From the NCBI RefSeq assembly GCF_027596085.1, contig NC_072470.1, positions 6,121,287 through 6,185,286 on the forward strand: a stretch of 64,000 nucleotides of DNA. The letters are read 5' to 3'. Both the position numbers and the translations under genes were made by a program. This document shows, one piece after another, positions 50,801 to 63,299 of this stretch; the first letter of the stretch is position 1, and the number at the start of each line of letters is the position of its first letter. Source of the stretch: Anoplopoma fimbria (lineage: Eukaryota > Chordata > Actinopteri > Perciformes > Anoplopomatidae). The notes under the pieces are model-generated. The model was not told the origin of the DNA, made no database searches, and saw nothing but the letters and a program-made list of their open reading frames with translations.

Positions 50801-51680
50801 CACACCGAGGCATGTGTCTGGGAGCGCCGACGGCAGAACGAGTGTATTATTTTCCCTGAAGAGTGTTATTTTCCTGTCAAGGCTTGATGGCAACGTGCCA
50901 ACAGATGTGACAGGGAGCGATCATCCCTCCTTCATACTGTACAGAGAGAGAGGGAGAGAGAGAGAGAGAGAGGGATGGGTGAGGACAGGGAGAGTAAGAC
51001 AGACACACAGACACACTAGCTGGGTTTCCATCCAGGCTTTCTTTTTTTTTTTATGCAAATTGCGATGAATCGAATTTGAGAAGAATCAAGGCAATGGCTA
51101 ATTCTAATGAAATGTTCTCGTAAGTTTTTCGCTCAAGGCTGAAATATTTGAGAAATTGCGATTTGAAATCCATTTGTCAAAGATAACATGCTCATCTGTC
51201 CACCCTGATGTCCTGACAATGACAAACTGCTCATGCACCCTCATAGGCTTCTGCGCTATGTGTCTATTAGGTGGTACATTAAAATCCTGTGCTCAGTGTT
51301 TAATATTCACTTCTATCTATTGAGGTTTCAATGTGATTTGTTGTAGTTTTGGACAATTCTGTCTACAATCACTGCAGAACTCTGGAGAATATTAAAGCAT
51401 ATCAGATATATAGGAAAAGCTAGACATCAACCTCTCTTTAAAAAATGATGAGAGATGCCACTCATGTCATTCATTTCGTCCAGTAGTCCCTCTGCAGCCA
51501 GATATGAGAAGGACCCTGTTTTTGTTACTTGGTTGTCAACTTTTTCAAAGCTGACTGTAGTCTATTTCTATGTCTGCTCTCCTACCTACCAGTCCTATCT
51601 ATCAGAGTGCTGATTATTGTTTTAACTGCAGTTGTTATTGTTGACGTGTTGACTCTCGCTGGGTATTGACTGTGTCGCTC

Positions 51681-51797
<117 letters not shown>

Positions 51798-51934
51798 GTG
51801 TTTGTAGTGGGCGTATGATACTTGAAATTGACCTTCAAGTGTCACATGTCTAAGCTAAAACTCGTTTAATTAATACATTTATCTGGTAGGGAGTGATGGT
51901 TTACTTTTACTGAACGCTTGTTAGGCCATTAATG

Positions 51935-52042
<108 letters not shown>

Positions 52043-52541
52043 AAGCATAAGCTGTATTCATGGTTCTGTTTGAAGGGGTTTCTGATCACTAAATCTATAA
52101 AACCGTAAATTATAAATTGAAAACCTTCCTCCATAGTTATATAGGTCCTTATGTGAAGCATTTGGTTACCCATGACATAAGATCCTGTTTTAGTTATAGG
52201 GTGTATGGACTACAAAAATGGATGGTAAGGAGTATGACTTATGAGAGTAAACCCTTAAAATGTGTATTTGTCATGTTTTACAGTAAGTACATGCACATGA
52301 TTTTTTTTTTTTTTTTTTTTGAACAGGTCTTTAATCAGTTGCCTCAAATCTGTGAGATTTCAAGACTTGAATCACAGTTAGATGTTACTCCTGCAGACTA
52401 AATTTGGATTTCCACTCCAGATCCCGCCTCAGTAATCTGATCTCCTGAGCCGGCTCCTCCTGAGAGGCGAACAGTGCTTCCCAAGATCAGTGCTGCTATT
52501 CAGAGCTACCTGATAAATAACAGCCGCTGCAGATCAGATTA

Positions 52542-52542
<1 letters not shown>

Positions 52543-52590
<48 letters not shown>
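52543..52590. repeat. (GT)n microsatellite
   Basis: About 48 bases of GT. Confidence 0.95.
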
Positions 52591-52593
<3 letters not shown>

Positions 52594-54356
52594 ATGGCAC
52601 TGTTCTCTTGTAAAGTCTGTAAGTAAACTGATTCTCTCCGTTATCTCCCTCTCTTTCTGTGTTCCTCAACATCTCTCTCTGCTCCTTTACCCTCTTCATT
52701 TACTTCTTCCCTGACTAAAAAAACAAAGAAAAAGCAAAACAAAGCAGCGGAAAACAAAAGGAAAGCAAGAAGAACATGTCATTACTGGTTGTGTTTCTAC
52801 AGCGGCACAATACCCTGACCACCCTCATCAAACGATAGAGAGAGATTGCGCGTATGCAGGCGAGTTAGAGAGAGATAGAGCCCCCCGTGTGACGAAAGGC
52901 AGTTTAATTTAGATAATTATCTCGCAAATTAACCACAAACTCCTTCCCTGTTAATTACCTGTCTTGGGGAGCGGTGCGGGAAAACAAAAAGCAGAGCCGG
53001 GGAGGTCTTTGTTCAGATCTTCTTGGGGGGGGGGGGCATAAATTGGTTCTGCCCCTGCTGAAAGGCCAGATAACCCTTTGAGGGAACAACCACTAAAGCA
53101 TTTGATAGGCTAATGGGGAATACTGTTAGCATCCGCGTTTGTAATTGGACGTCATAAATCTGGAACAGGTGATGGGGGGAACAAAAGAGGGGTTTTGTGT
53201 GGGTGTCGAGGCCGCGGCGCGACTTGTAAATCCTTCCCCCCGTTGAATGGCGCTATCTGATGGCCGGCGTATGGCTACAACAGGAGATGCACGGCGACTG
53301 GATCTCCCACATCGATCCCCTGTGAGTGCGTTGAGTATTTATATGTGCTCAGACACACAGGCGCGTATATGCATGTGTGTGAACGGGTGTGTATCTGCCC
53401 CAGCAGTGCTAATAAAAAGACCTTTTCCTTATCTCGGTGTCTGCTGGAGGTGATTCTGTCAGCGGCTATTAACCTTGCCTTTATAACGACAGCTCGCCTG
53501 ATTAGTTTCAACACTTAAAGCCCCGGCATTTTCAATTTCACTCCGGTATTTTTGTTCCACAGGTCTTTGTCGCAGTATTAAATACATTCTGTGCGCCTTT
53601 ATCTTCTCTAATAATGACTTATTAGTGTTGTTAGCGGGCCTCATTAAAGACAACATGAAAGCTTTGTTGTTTTTGCCTTTTTTATTTTGGTCAAGTGAGG
53701 AGTAGCAAAGTTTCCATATGTAAATCCTAAACTTATTTTCAATGTGCTTAGAAGAAGAAAATAAACCAAAGGTAATATTCATGTTTCATTAAATTTGAAA
53801 GTGAGTTTTTAAAGAGAAAACACAAAGACACAGTAGGTGGTCAAACCACTTAACAAATCTGGGGAACAGATTGCATTTTAGCTTGTGTGAAGAATTTGAC
53901 AAGGTTAGTGGTTTGACAAAAAACTCCTCAGCTTAGTTTCCCTTTATGTCTCCTCCTAAGTGCTAATAAGAAAACTGTCTTCATCTATGTTCAGTGTCAG
54001 GGAGTTATTTGGTTATCTCCTCATTTCAGTGATTTGGGTGAAACAGCTCAATACAATGAAGAAGCTGGGACATCAGAAAGCCTTCATCTCTTTTAGCTGG
54101 AAAGACACATTTAATGTCATCATCACATTGCACCTGTACAAGGTTATTGCCTGAAATGTGTTCATGTGTTCATCTTTTCCTCTATTGGCTGACACGTTTT
54201 GGCTCCCTTTGAAAGGCCCTTAAACAAACAGAAAGTTAAGAAGAAGACTGCCTTTCTCCCATAAAAGCTGACATGCCAGATTTACAAGGTGTCCTCCTTA
54301 AAGAGGGCTTTGTCGTTTTTTCACCTCATCAGCTATGAGCTCTTAAGATAAACACC

Positions 54357-54359
<3 letters not shown>

Positions 54360-54451
<92 letters not shown>
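54360..54451. repeat. (GT)n microsatellite
   Basis: About 92 bases of GT. Confidence 0.95.
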
Positions 54452-54454
<3 letters not shown>

Positions 54455-55378
54455 ACTTTGGTTTAACTAGATTGCTGTGGTGTTTCTTCTCAAACATTTC
54501 CTGTCAATCAAACAGTGTGACATTACCGATTTGGTTTGAAAATCTTTTGCCACAGCGATGGTCTTCTGAGTCATTCTGATTTAATTTCCTTGGATTTTCT
54601 TTTGCTGCAGTCTTGATCAAACAAAAAACATGTGTTCTTGTTTTTTGTAACAGTTGAAATGACTAAAAGTTGAAATGACTACTTGCTTAAGGTTCAGGAA
54701 TAATCATGGTCCTTGACTGTTTTGAGGAAACAGGACTTGAACAGACAGAACAGAGATATCAGAGTTAAAGTCTAAATAAGAACACCTGTTCCCCAATCTT
54801 GGCATTTACTGCTCATGCTGTTATATCCTCCACCAGGAGGTTGTTTAGGTTTTTTCCCTTTATATTTCACACTCGTTATCAATGTGAGAAAGGGCATTTG
54901 GCCTTGACCGTACTCCTTACTCTCCTCGAGGTCTGCGCTCTCCGACTGCCCCTCTAGTTGTATCATGTCATTGTCTACAGACATCCACTGCCTCGCAAAG
55001 TTGGAGTTTCCCTCCATGATTCAATCTTAAATTTAATTGGCATTTCAAGATACACCTTGTTGCTGTTTATACACTGCAATAAAACAACTGGATAATAGCA
55101 AAGAGGAAAAACTGCCTTTACCTACAGGCGGATTATCATTTTAATCCTTACAATACAATTTTATTTTTTTTAACTAAAAAGCTATTTTAATTAGAGGTCA
55201 ACCTTAAACACCAGCTGAAAAAAAAAATGTTTCTTCATCTTTCTATCCTTGTGGGGACATTTTGATATAAAAAACCCCCATTAAATCCCTTTAACACACA
55301 TGACTCTGTAACTGTGACGACGCTGGTGTTGCTAAGCTGTAGCCAGGTTCTCCAAACCAGGTGTGAAGGACATGAGAG

Positions 55379-55379
<1 letters not shown>

Positions 55380-55445
<66 letters not shown>

Positions 55446-55448
55446 ACA
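55380..55448. repeat. (CA)n microsatellite
   Basis: About 69 bases of CA with two CG interruptions near its end. Confidence 0.95.
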
Positions 55449-55472
55449 CTCTCCTCATACTTAACACACACC

Positions 55473-55589
55473 TTGAGGGGAACATCGGAGCTGCACCAAT
55501 ATTTGTGTTTTGCGGCCGTCACGTATTTGTCCAAGTCCTTGTCGCTGCTCTCCACATCCACCGGCAGCAGGTGTGAACAACTCTTGTGC
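55473..55589 (-). other. Weak candidate coding exon, function unknown
   Basis: On the minus strand 117 bases (39 codons) are open between an acceptor-like CTCTCTCAG and a donor AAG|GTGTGT. The translation contains LLPVDVESSDKDLDKYVTAA and then KHKYWCSSDVPLK, a balanced composition unlike the neighbouring repeats. No domain is recognised and no partner exon is certain, so this may be chance. Confidence 0.2.
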
Positions 55590-55656
55590 TGAGAGAGCGA
55601 CACACTCTACCGCCACCCTGTCAGAGAACGAGAGAGAGAGACATAGACACAGGGCC

Positions 55657-55695
55657 GGGGGGGGGGAGGGGGACGGGGGTGGGGGGGGAGGGGGA
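55657..55695 (+). repeat. G-rich tract with quadruplex-forming layout
   Basis: Five runs of five or more G separated by one or two bases, in about 39 bases on the plus strand. Confidence 0.8.
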
Positions 55696-55841
55696 GAGAT
55701 CAATAGTAGTGAGTGTGGAGTTTGGATAATTACAGTTGTTAGCAGGGAGAGGAGAGCAGCTATAGTGGCCTCTCCACTCAGAGTCTCTTATCACTCTCTG
55801 GCCTGTCATTACAGCTTTAAATGCTGCTGTAGCAAAGTGGC

Positions 55842-55979
<138 letters not shown>

Positions 55980-55980
55980 C

Positions 55981-57270
55981 TTTTTTTTTTTTTCTCCTCT
56001 TTTCGCCTCCTCTCCTCTGCTCTCTATTTCTCCTCTCCTCTTCATACAGTATCTCCTCCTCTTCCCCTTCATCTTATATCTCCTCTCCTCGCCCTTTTAT
56101 TGTCTCCTGCCACCTTATCATCTGCTTTCCTTTCTTCTTTGCTCCTGTTTGTAACTTATCTCTCTCCCCTCCTGTCTTGTCTCATATCCTCCTCTTATTC
56201 CCTCCCCTAACCTATTCTCCTCGGTCACCTCCTCTTTCTTCCTCCTATAATCTCTCTTCATCTCCTCTTTACCTCGACCTTGTCTCACACTTTCTCTCAT
56301 TCTTCTTGTTGCCTTGCATATTCTCCTCCAATAATAACTTTTCTCTCCTCTCCTCTCCTCTCCTCTCCTCTCCTCTCCTCTCCTCTCCTCTGTACATGAA
56401 GACTTCCAGATGAACCAGGTTCCTCTCCCTGAGGCAGCTGGAGGTCTCTTTTCAAGCCTCCCATAGAGGTATGCGGTGCAGATGTTAATGCACGGGTCTG
56501 TGGTTACAATACAAGCGGATCGTGGAGCAGCAGTCACTCTGCTTTCTGTCGCGTTGAAGAGACTCTTCTCTCTCTGTTGCGGCAGTGACTCACTTGTTTC
56601 GGTGAAGTGTTAGATGACAACATTTAGGTTTTTTGCATCTGAAATATTGTGCAGGGAAAAATCGTAGAGAGACACTGTCAGTTGAACTTGTTTCTTTTGT
56701 AAAATGGTGCATACCTTCGGAGAACGAGTTCATATCTGGGGCCTTGAAGATGTTCTGTTCATCAAGGTTCAAGAATCAATTAAGTTTCTTGATTTATTTA
56801 AAAAATGCTGTGTGTTAAGGACTGGTTAAAGGTGTCCTCTCCAGTCTTACCTATTCTTCCCATCACCTCCTTTGATTTCTCTTTTAGTTTTCCTTTTCTT
56901 TGACTTCGCTCTCCCTCTTCTCCTTCCTTTCTACCTCCTCTTGTCTCCTCGCCTTCTTTCTCTTCACCTCCTCTCTTTCTCCTTCATCCAGTAATCTCAT
57001 TTCTTGAAGACCTCTCCTATGTATCTCTGCTCCTCATCTCTCCTCCCCTCTGATCCAGTCTTTCCATCACCTCCTCTCTTACGTCTGCTCCTTCATCCAA
57101 TAATCTCTCCGTTTCCCTAACCTGCTCTCTCCACTCTTCTGTTTTCTTTGCCTCTCGTCTCCTCACATCCTCTCGTACATCTCCTCTCTCATCCACTAAT
57201 CTCTCTTCATCTCCTATCTCCTCCTTACCGCTCCTCTTCCGTTCTTTGTCTTCTCCTCCTTCCTCTTTTT
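55981..57270. repeat. Long pyrimidine-biased domain including a (TCTCC)n array
   Basis: The plus strand is heavily C/T for 55,981-56,400 and again for 56,830-57,270. A clean pentanucleotide (TCTCC) array of about ten units lies at 56,343-56,391. The middle (about 56,400-56,830) has ordinary composition. Confidence 0.8.
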
Positions 57271-57443
57271 TTTTGACACCATCAGCGGTGCCAGGAAGGG
57301 GAATTTATTCTGGAGATCCACGCTCTAATTTCTCAGAAAGAGACGGAGAGAGGTTTTTGACTGTCCAGCCAGACAGGTTTTCCTTAGTTGTTGAGTCTTG
57401 ACACGCGACACTAAAATAGGCCTGGAGAAAAACTGGAGTTAAA

Positions 57444-57446
<3 letters not shown>

Positions 57447-57485
<39 letters not shown>
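57447..57485. repeat. (CT)n microsatellite
   Basis: About 39 bases of pure CT. Confidence 0.95.
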
Positions 57486-57487
<2 letters not shown>

Positions 57488-57679
57488 CGCACTCACACTC
57501 ACAGTTGTGGTTTTGTTGATCTCCACTGATGTTGAGGAGCCTTGTCAGACATAAGAAGGAGATGAGAATGATGGAGAGAAGGATTAGATGGGCCCAAAAC
57601 AACGGTGGTTTGTCCCCTCCGGGCTGTTTGCTCTGATTTAGATGGAGCAGGATTAGCTGAGGATGAGGAGATCAGAGTA

Positions 57680-57812
<133 letters not shown>

Positions 57813-57931
57813 CATGTGTGTGTGTTGAAGAGAAGTGGGCTGCTGATACGCAGACGCTTGAGGCAAAGCTGTCAGATATTCGACCGATTTTCTTGTTGTG
57901 TTCCGTAGGTGGTGCATACACCATGAAGGTT

Positions 57932-58001
<70 letters not shown>
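57932..58001. repeat. (CA)n microsatellite, right arm of a TG/CA pair
   Basis: About 70 bases of CA, 126 bases after the TG array. Confidence 0.95.
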
Positions 58002-58006
<5 letters not shown>

Positions 58007-59509
58007 TCATGCACTAAATCTATCAGTGCAAAACACGGCGGAAACAAAAATAAAGTTGCAAACATCCAACTGTACTGATTTCTTTTGGTTCAAATTCTTC
58101 GCTTTTTCTAAAAAAACTGGATGAAATGTTCCGAAAATCCGCCAAAGTAAAAGTTTTCTGGCTTTCCTTTTTCATGACGTTTTTGTAAATATTCTCGTTT
58201 TCTGGTGGCAGTGCACTGGCAGATGGTCTAAAATGGTTTCGCGTGTTATTGAAGCCGATCGGGAAACGGAACTACAGTGCGTGAATGTGGTTTTGATCGG
58301 CAGGAAGCGCTAACATGGCGGCTCATGAAACCAGAGCGTCAGCTGTCTCTCAAACCCCGCTGTGTGCTACATTGAGTCGAGCATCACAATGAGACAGGAA
58401 ATCACTGCGAGGATAGAAGTTCTCTCTCTCCTCTCCTCATACAAAACACTCACAAATAACCCGCTAATCTCTGCCTCTGCCCGCGTGCCATTCAAGGCTT
58501 CCTCCAATTAAAAAGCATCAGGGAGTCGAACCCGCCATCTTATTTATCATATTAATTAGAAACTCCCCTGACAACAAAGAGGGGCCTACAGCTGTGGAGC
58601 AGAGGAGAGGCCTGGGAAATGAAGGACGGTTTGATTTGTTGTCTTGCTAATGTGACACCTATTATACAGGTTAGGCCTCAAATACAAAGACACCACAACA
58701 GCATATGGTAATTTTAAGTGTGCACGTGCACGTGTAAGTGTGTGTGGTAAATACGCTGGCATCAAAGGATGTGCTTTGACTAAGTAGTTTTTGTATTTAG
58801 ATAACCACAGCTTGCTGTATATCATATTGGTAACCCATCGCTCATAGAGCCTTATATGGTCGCCATAAACCATTAAACTGTACATGAATGACACTGGTAG
58901 GTTTCAAAGTATCTCATGCGACATGTGAGTTAACATATTTTAACACATGGACATTTAAATTAGTATGGCTTATGCATATAAAACTTGGTTATGGTTTATA
59001 AATGTCATGACTTTTTTTATACAGCCCATTTTCAGAAATGAAATGGTCATTCCCATCAGATTTTCACAACCTGGCAACCTTAAAGTTGTTCTTATTAGTG
59101 GCTTCAAACTGTTCATAAAGATTCAGTAAATTATTTATTAACCATTAAAGAAGACAATAAGATATAAACCCCTTGTGTATACGGTAAATATAAAGCTACC
59201 ACCAGCAGCCGGTTAGGTTAGCTTGAAATCTTCTTGTTATTGTGAGTAAGACAGCAAATAATCGTATTTCCAAAATGCCCTACTATTGTCTCTTTCGACA
59301 TCTGCAGCTACATCAGTACAGTGACCCCACATCTTTAGATTCCTAATGATTTGAAGAGTGAGGGCTAAGAGGTTTAGGATGATAGGCAGAGAGCGGTGGG
59401 GTGATGTGCTCTGTAATCATGGGTCTATTAGCCTGCTCTCTATATGGCTGTGATGGGGCTGGAGCTCTGCCCTATGGAAGATAGATGCTCGGCATATTTA
59501 ACAGCTGAC

Positions 59510-59637
<128 letters not shown>

Positions 59638-60657
59638 CAGAGCATTACAGGATCTCTATTTCTCAGTGTGTGTGCTTGACCAAGCCTGCTTCCTGAAACT
59701 TACTTTTGAACCAATCAAGGGGCTGTAAATGCACTTTGTTTAAAAATCATATTTAGTTTAATCCTCATCTGAGGTGTTGGATATGATACAGTTTAACTGA
59801 TAAACATATCATATGAAATTGATTGAGCAGTAGTACTCTGGTATTTGACAGTTGGATTTGGATTACATGCAAGCACAAATGTGTTTTTGATCATCATTAG
59901 TCTGTTTGAATAGAAACTTCAGGGTCCCAAAAAGATTATTATGCAGCTTTAGAGTCCTTTACACCCAAATCTTGAATACTTGTAGCATTGAAGCTGCTCT
60001 GGAGTTTCGTTGAGGTTCAACGCCTTACTTAACCCTTTATTTTTTATTTTTTTTCTCTTTCATTTGTCACCTTTATATGGATGCAAGTAGCACTGATGCT
60101 GAGAAAAAGTGCGTCAAGCAGACAAAAGCTTGCATTTATCACACAGACTTTACCTAAACTTTGGTCTTTATTGCAATTATGATTGCCAAATGCATGTCGA
60201 ATGTCAAAAGCTGCCATACGTGCACCGGTGCATCTTTAGTACTTGGCAGCGTAAATATGGGCAGAAAATATTGGCTGCAAAAGAGGAAGCAGACGTGTCG
60301 CTGAGTGTCGCTGACCGTGGTGCTGAAGTTGAGAAGTTGAGACTGTCAGCAGTGAGGGAGCTGTCCACAGTTCTGAAACAGTGTCTTCATCCCAAGCATG
60401 TGGGTCTGTGTCTCCTCAGTAGCTGTCAGGAGGCAGGAAAGGAGGGATGAAGAGAAAGAGAAGACGATGAAGAGATGGAGGGAGGGAAGAAGAAAGTGTT
60501 TGAATAAATGGAGGTAGAGACAGATGTTCAGATCTGGAAAGAGACGATGATAAATGAGTTGAGGATACCTCAGCTTTTAAACAAGCCTTCATTCTGTCTC
60601 TCCCTGCAGTTTTATTTTCATTTGAGCCACAAGCTATTGAGATTTGATAGACACTGT

Positions 60658-60660
<3 letters not shown>

Positions 60661-60711
<51 letters not shown>

Positions 60712-60847
60712 GTGTGTGTGTGTGTGTGTGTGTGTGTGTCAGTCCAGCCATCTGGTTACCAGGGCATTGTTTACTCTGTCACAGCTCAATATTTGCCCAT
60801 CCATCTCTCATCCCACGGCAAACCACGGAGTGTGTGTGCTCGTAGTG

Positions 60848-60886
<39 letters not shown>

Positions 60887-60898
60887 GGGGGGGGGGGG
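60661..60898. repeat. Compound GT arrays and G14 run
   Basis: (GT)n at 60,661-60,740 with one TT break, a second (GT)n at 60,850-60,884, then about 14 consecutive G (60,885-60,898). Confidence 0.9.
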
Positions 60899-61382
60899 TC
60901 TGTGTTGTTTGTTTTCGTTCGTTGGGGAAGCCAGTTTTTGTGTAAAAACAAAGGTCACAACTTTCCTGCCAAATATAACCTTTAACATGTTTTAAATAAA
61001 TGTTAGATTTTTTTTAGAATTAAAGTGCAAGTTATGAGGAAGCTGAGTTGAAAGTATTGAAAAACAGACTTACACTGTTAGTTTGGGTCTTTTTCACAAT
61101 ATTCTATTGATATTTTATATATACAAAATTTGATTGATCAGTAATAATCCAGCAGTTGCTACCAACACATACTCATTGATCTGTTTTTAAAGCCACATAG
61201 TGATGCAATGCTAATGCTAATGCTAATTAACGTTCATGACATTGTCGCTCTGTCCATCAACGCAGGGCTGTTGTTTGGTCTGAACGTACTGTGAATTAAA
61301 GAGTTAGGATCAAAAAGCCATTTTTGGGTTTGGGATTAATTGAATCACTAAGGGGCCCTCACAGCAATGGCTATACAAAAAG

Positions 61383-61385
<3 letters not shown>

Positions 61386-61464
<79 letters not shown>
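61386..61464. repeat. (GT)n microsatellite, left arm of a GT/CA pair
   Basis: About 79 bases of GT, tapering into GAGTGTGAGTGTGAGTG. Confidence 0.95.
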
Positions 61465-61465
<1 letters not shown>

Positions 61466-61567
61466 TGTGAGTGTGAGTGCAGCGCAGAGCCAATGCCTCT
61501 GTGTAATTCTCCATTTGGCTGCTGGACAGAAAGATGCATGTTGGCCAGACAATCTACTTATTGTGGT

Positions 61568-61568
<1 letters not shown>

Positions 61569-61665
<97 letters not shown>

Positions 61666-61666
61666 A
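61569..61666. repeat. (CA)n microsatellite, right arm of a GT/CA pair
   Basis: About 98 bases of CA, 104 bases after the GT array. Confidence 0.95.
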
Positions 61667-63050
61667 TGTCAACATGGCTATTATGTAGCTTTCATGTTTC
61701 TGTATGGGCATATAGCACACCACCTGACTAAATGCACTGCTTTGACAAACCCCAATATCAGTGCACTTAACACAGGGAGGGAGACATATCTTTGACACAG
61801 ACGTTATTGCTCTCATGGATCTCCATCTCCGTCTCTCTACTGCTGGAATACGTTCTTACGTTTTCCTTTCTCTCTCGTCTCTTTGCAATATGTCGTTGGT
61901 CTTCTCTCCAACCCTTTCTCCATCTGCTCGCCTCTGATCTCCTGCTGCCGTTCGAGCATCAAAGGTGTTGAAGAGGTTTGCCATCTCACCTTCCTCCGCA
62001 CAGCTCCCTTCATCTTCTTCAAACAGGGGAGTGCAAAGGCTAACTGTGGGTTTCAGACATCTTCTGTTCTACACCTCTCAATCCTCTGCTCTGGCCTTTG
62101 CTATTAGCAAAGTATCTTGACAGAATTGCTCCCTGGGTGTAGAAATGGTTGATCTTCAGATTGGAACTTACATGACCTTAGACCCATAGACACTCAGATC
62201 TCTACTTTCTATTTGTGTTGCTACACAGAGAGGTGATACGCGGTGGAAGTTTAACTAAGTAATGCACTTGTTTAGATAAAAGTTTATCAATTTGTCCATA
62301 CTATTACCAACAGTTGAAAAAGTGGTTTTAAGTTTTTTAAAGTTCCACCTCTTCCTCCTCATACTTCCTTTCTGTTTACTGTTAACTGTTTTCAGTGAAG
62401 GAGAACTCTCAAGGAGCCTGATTTAGCACAAGCCGCCCAGAAACATTTTTATTGGCCCAGTCAAATAAAAAGAAAACAAAAAAAAACCCACACAATTTTT
62501 CAAGACCGATTAACAGGCATAACTATTTCCCAAAGCATTACTATATCTATGTACAGTATTTACGAATATATGCATCATTAAAGTCAGGAGTGTTGTAAAA
62601 GTTGTCCATGTTAAAGCGTGTCCTGCAGATGTATTTAGAAGAAAGGTCATGAGGTCACTGAAATCAGCACGACGTCCTTAAAAACTTTCATGCCTTTGAG
62701 GCATTAGATGGTTCTCTAATAGAATTACTACAACACTTACTGTCGATGTATGATAAATCCACTTTACAGAGAAATAGCAATACTCCATGTTGTTCTTATA
62801 TTTCCACAATAGACTTATAAGTCCATATAAACATTTTGTATTGGAGCAATATTGAGAATCCATCACAGAATAAAGAAATTCAAGTTGCAGGAAGAGATAT
62901 CATAATTAGTTATATAATTTAGTCTACATCCGTGGTGCAAAGAGTTCATCGCTGGTGCTTCTGAACTGCCCCACCAGGAGATCAGCTGTCACTCAAACAG
63001 TAGCGCTGGTACAGTCAGTTTTGACTATTACCTTTAATTTGTGATCAATA

Positions 63051-63095
63051 CCTCCTCTTTCTGTTACATTTAAGATTTGTAACAGAAAGAGGAGG
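63051..63095. repeat. Perfect 18-bp inverted repeat with 9-base loop
   Basis: CCTCCTCTTTCTGTTACA and TGTAACAGAAAGAGGAGG are exact reverse complements around TTTAAGATT. The flanks (GATCAATA and TCTTGATTGAT) extend the pairing imperfectly. Confidence 0.9.
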
Positions 63096-63248
63096 TCTTG
63101 ATTGATGAATTAGGAATGAAAATGATAGTGTGTAGTATTAGTATCATTATAACATTTATTTATGTATTTGTATAGGATTATATGGGATTATAAGACATTG
63201 TTCCGGAGGGCCCAAAGGCCTAGACCTTACATGCTAAACCTCAACAAA

Positions 63249-63265
63249 CCCCCCCCCCCCCACCA

Positions 63266-63297
<32 letters not shown>
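63249..63297. repeat. Poly-C run followed by (CA)n
   Basis: About 13 C, then CACCAC, then about 31 bases of CA. Confidence 0.9.

Positions 63298-63299
<2 letters not shown>

Noticed and set aside
58500..58560. tRNA T-arm-like GGGTTCGACTCCC on the minus strand
   Set aside because: The surrounding sequence is AT-rich and gives no acceptor, D or anticodon stems, and the T-arm itself pairs poorly.
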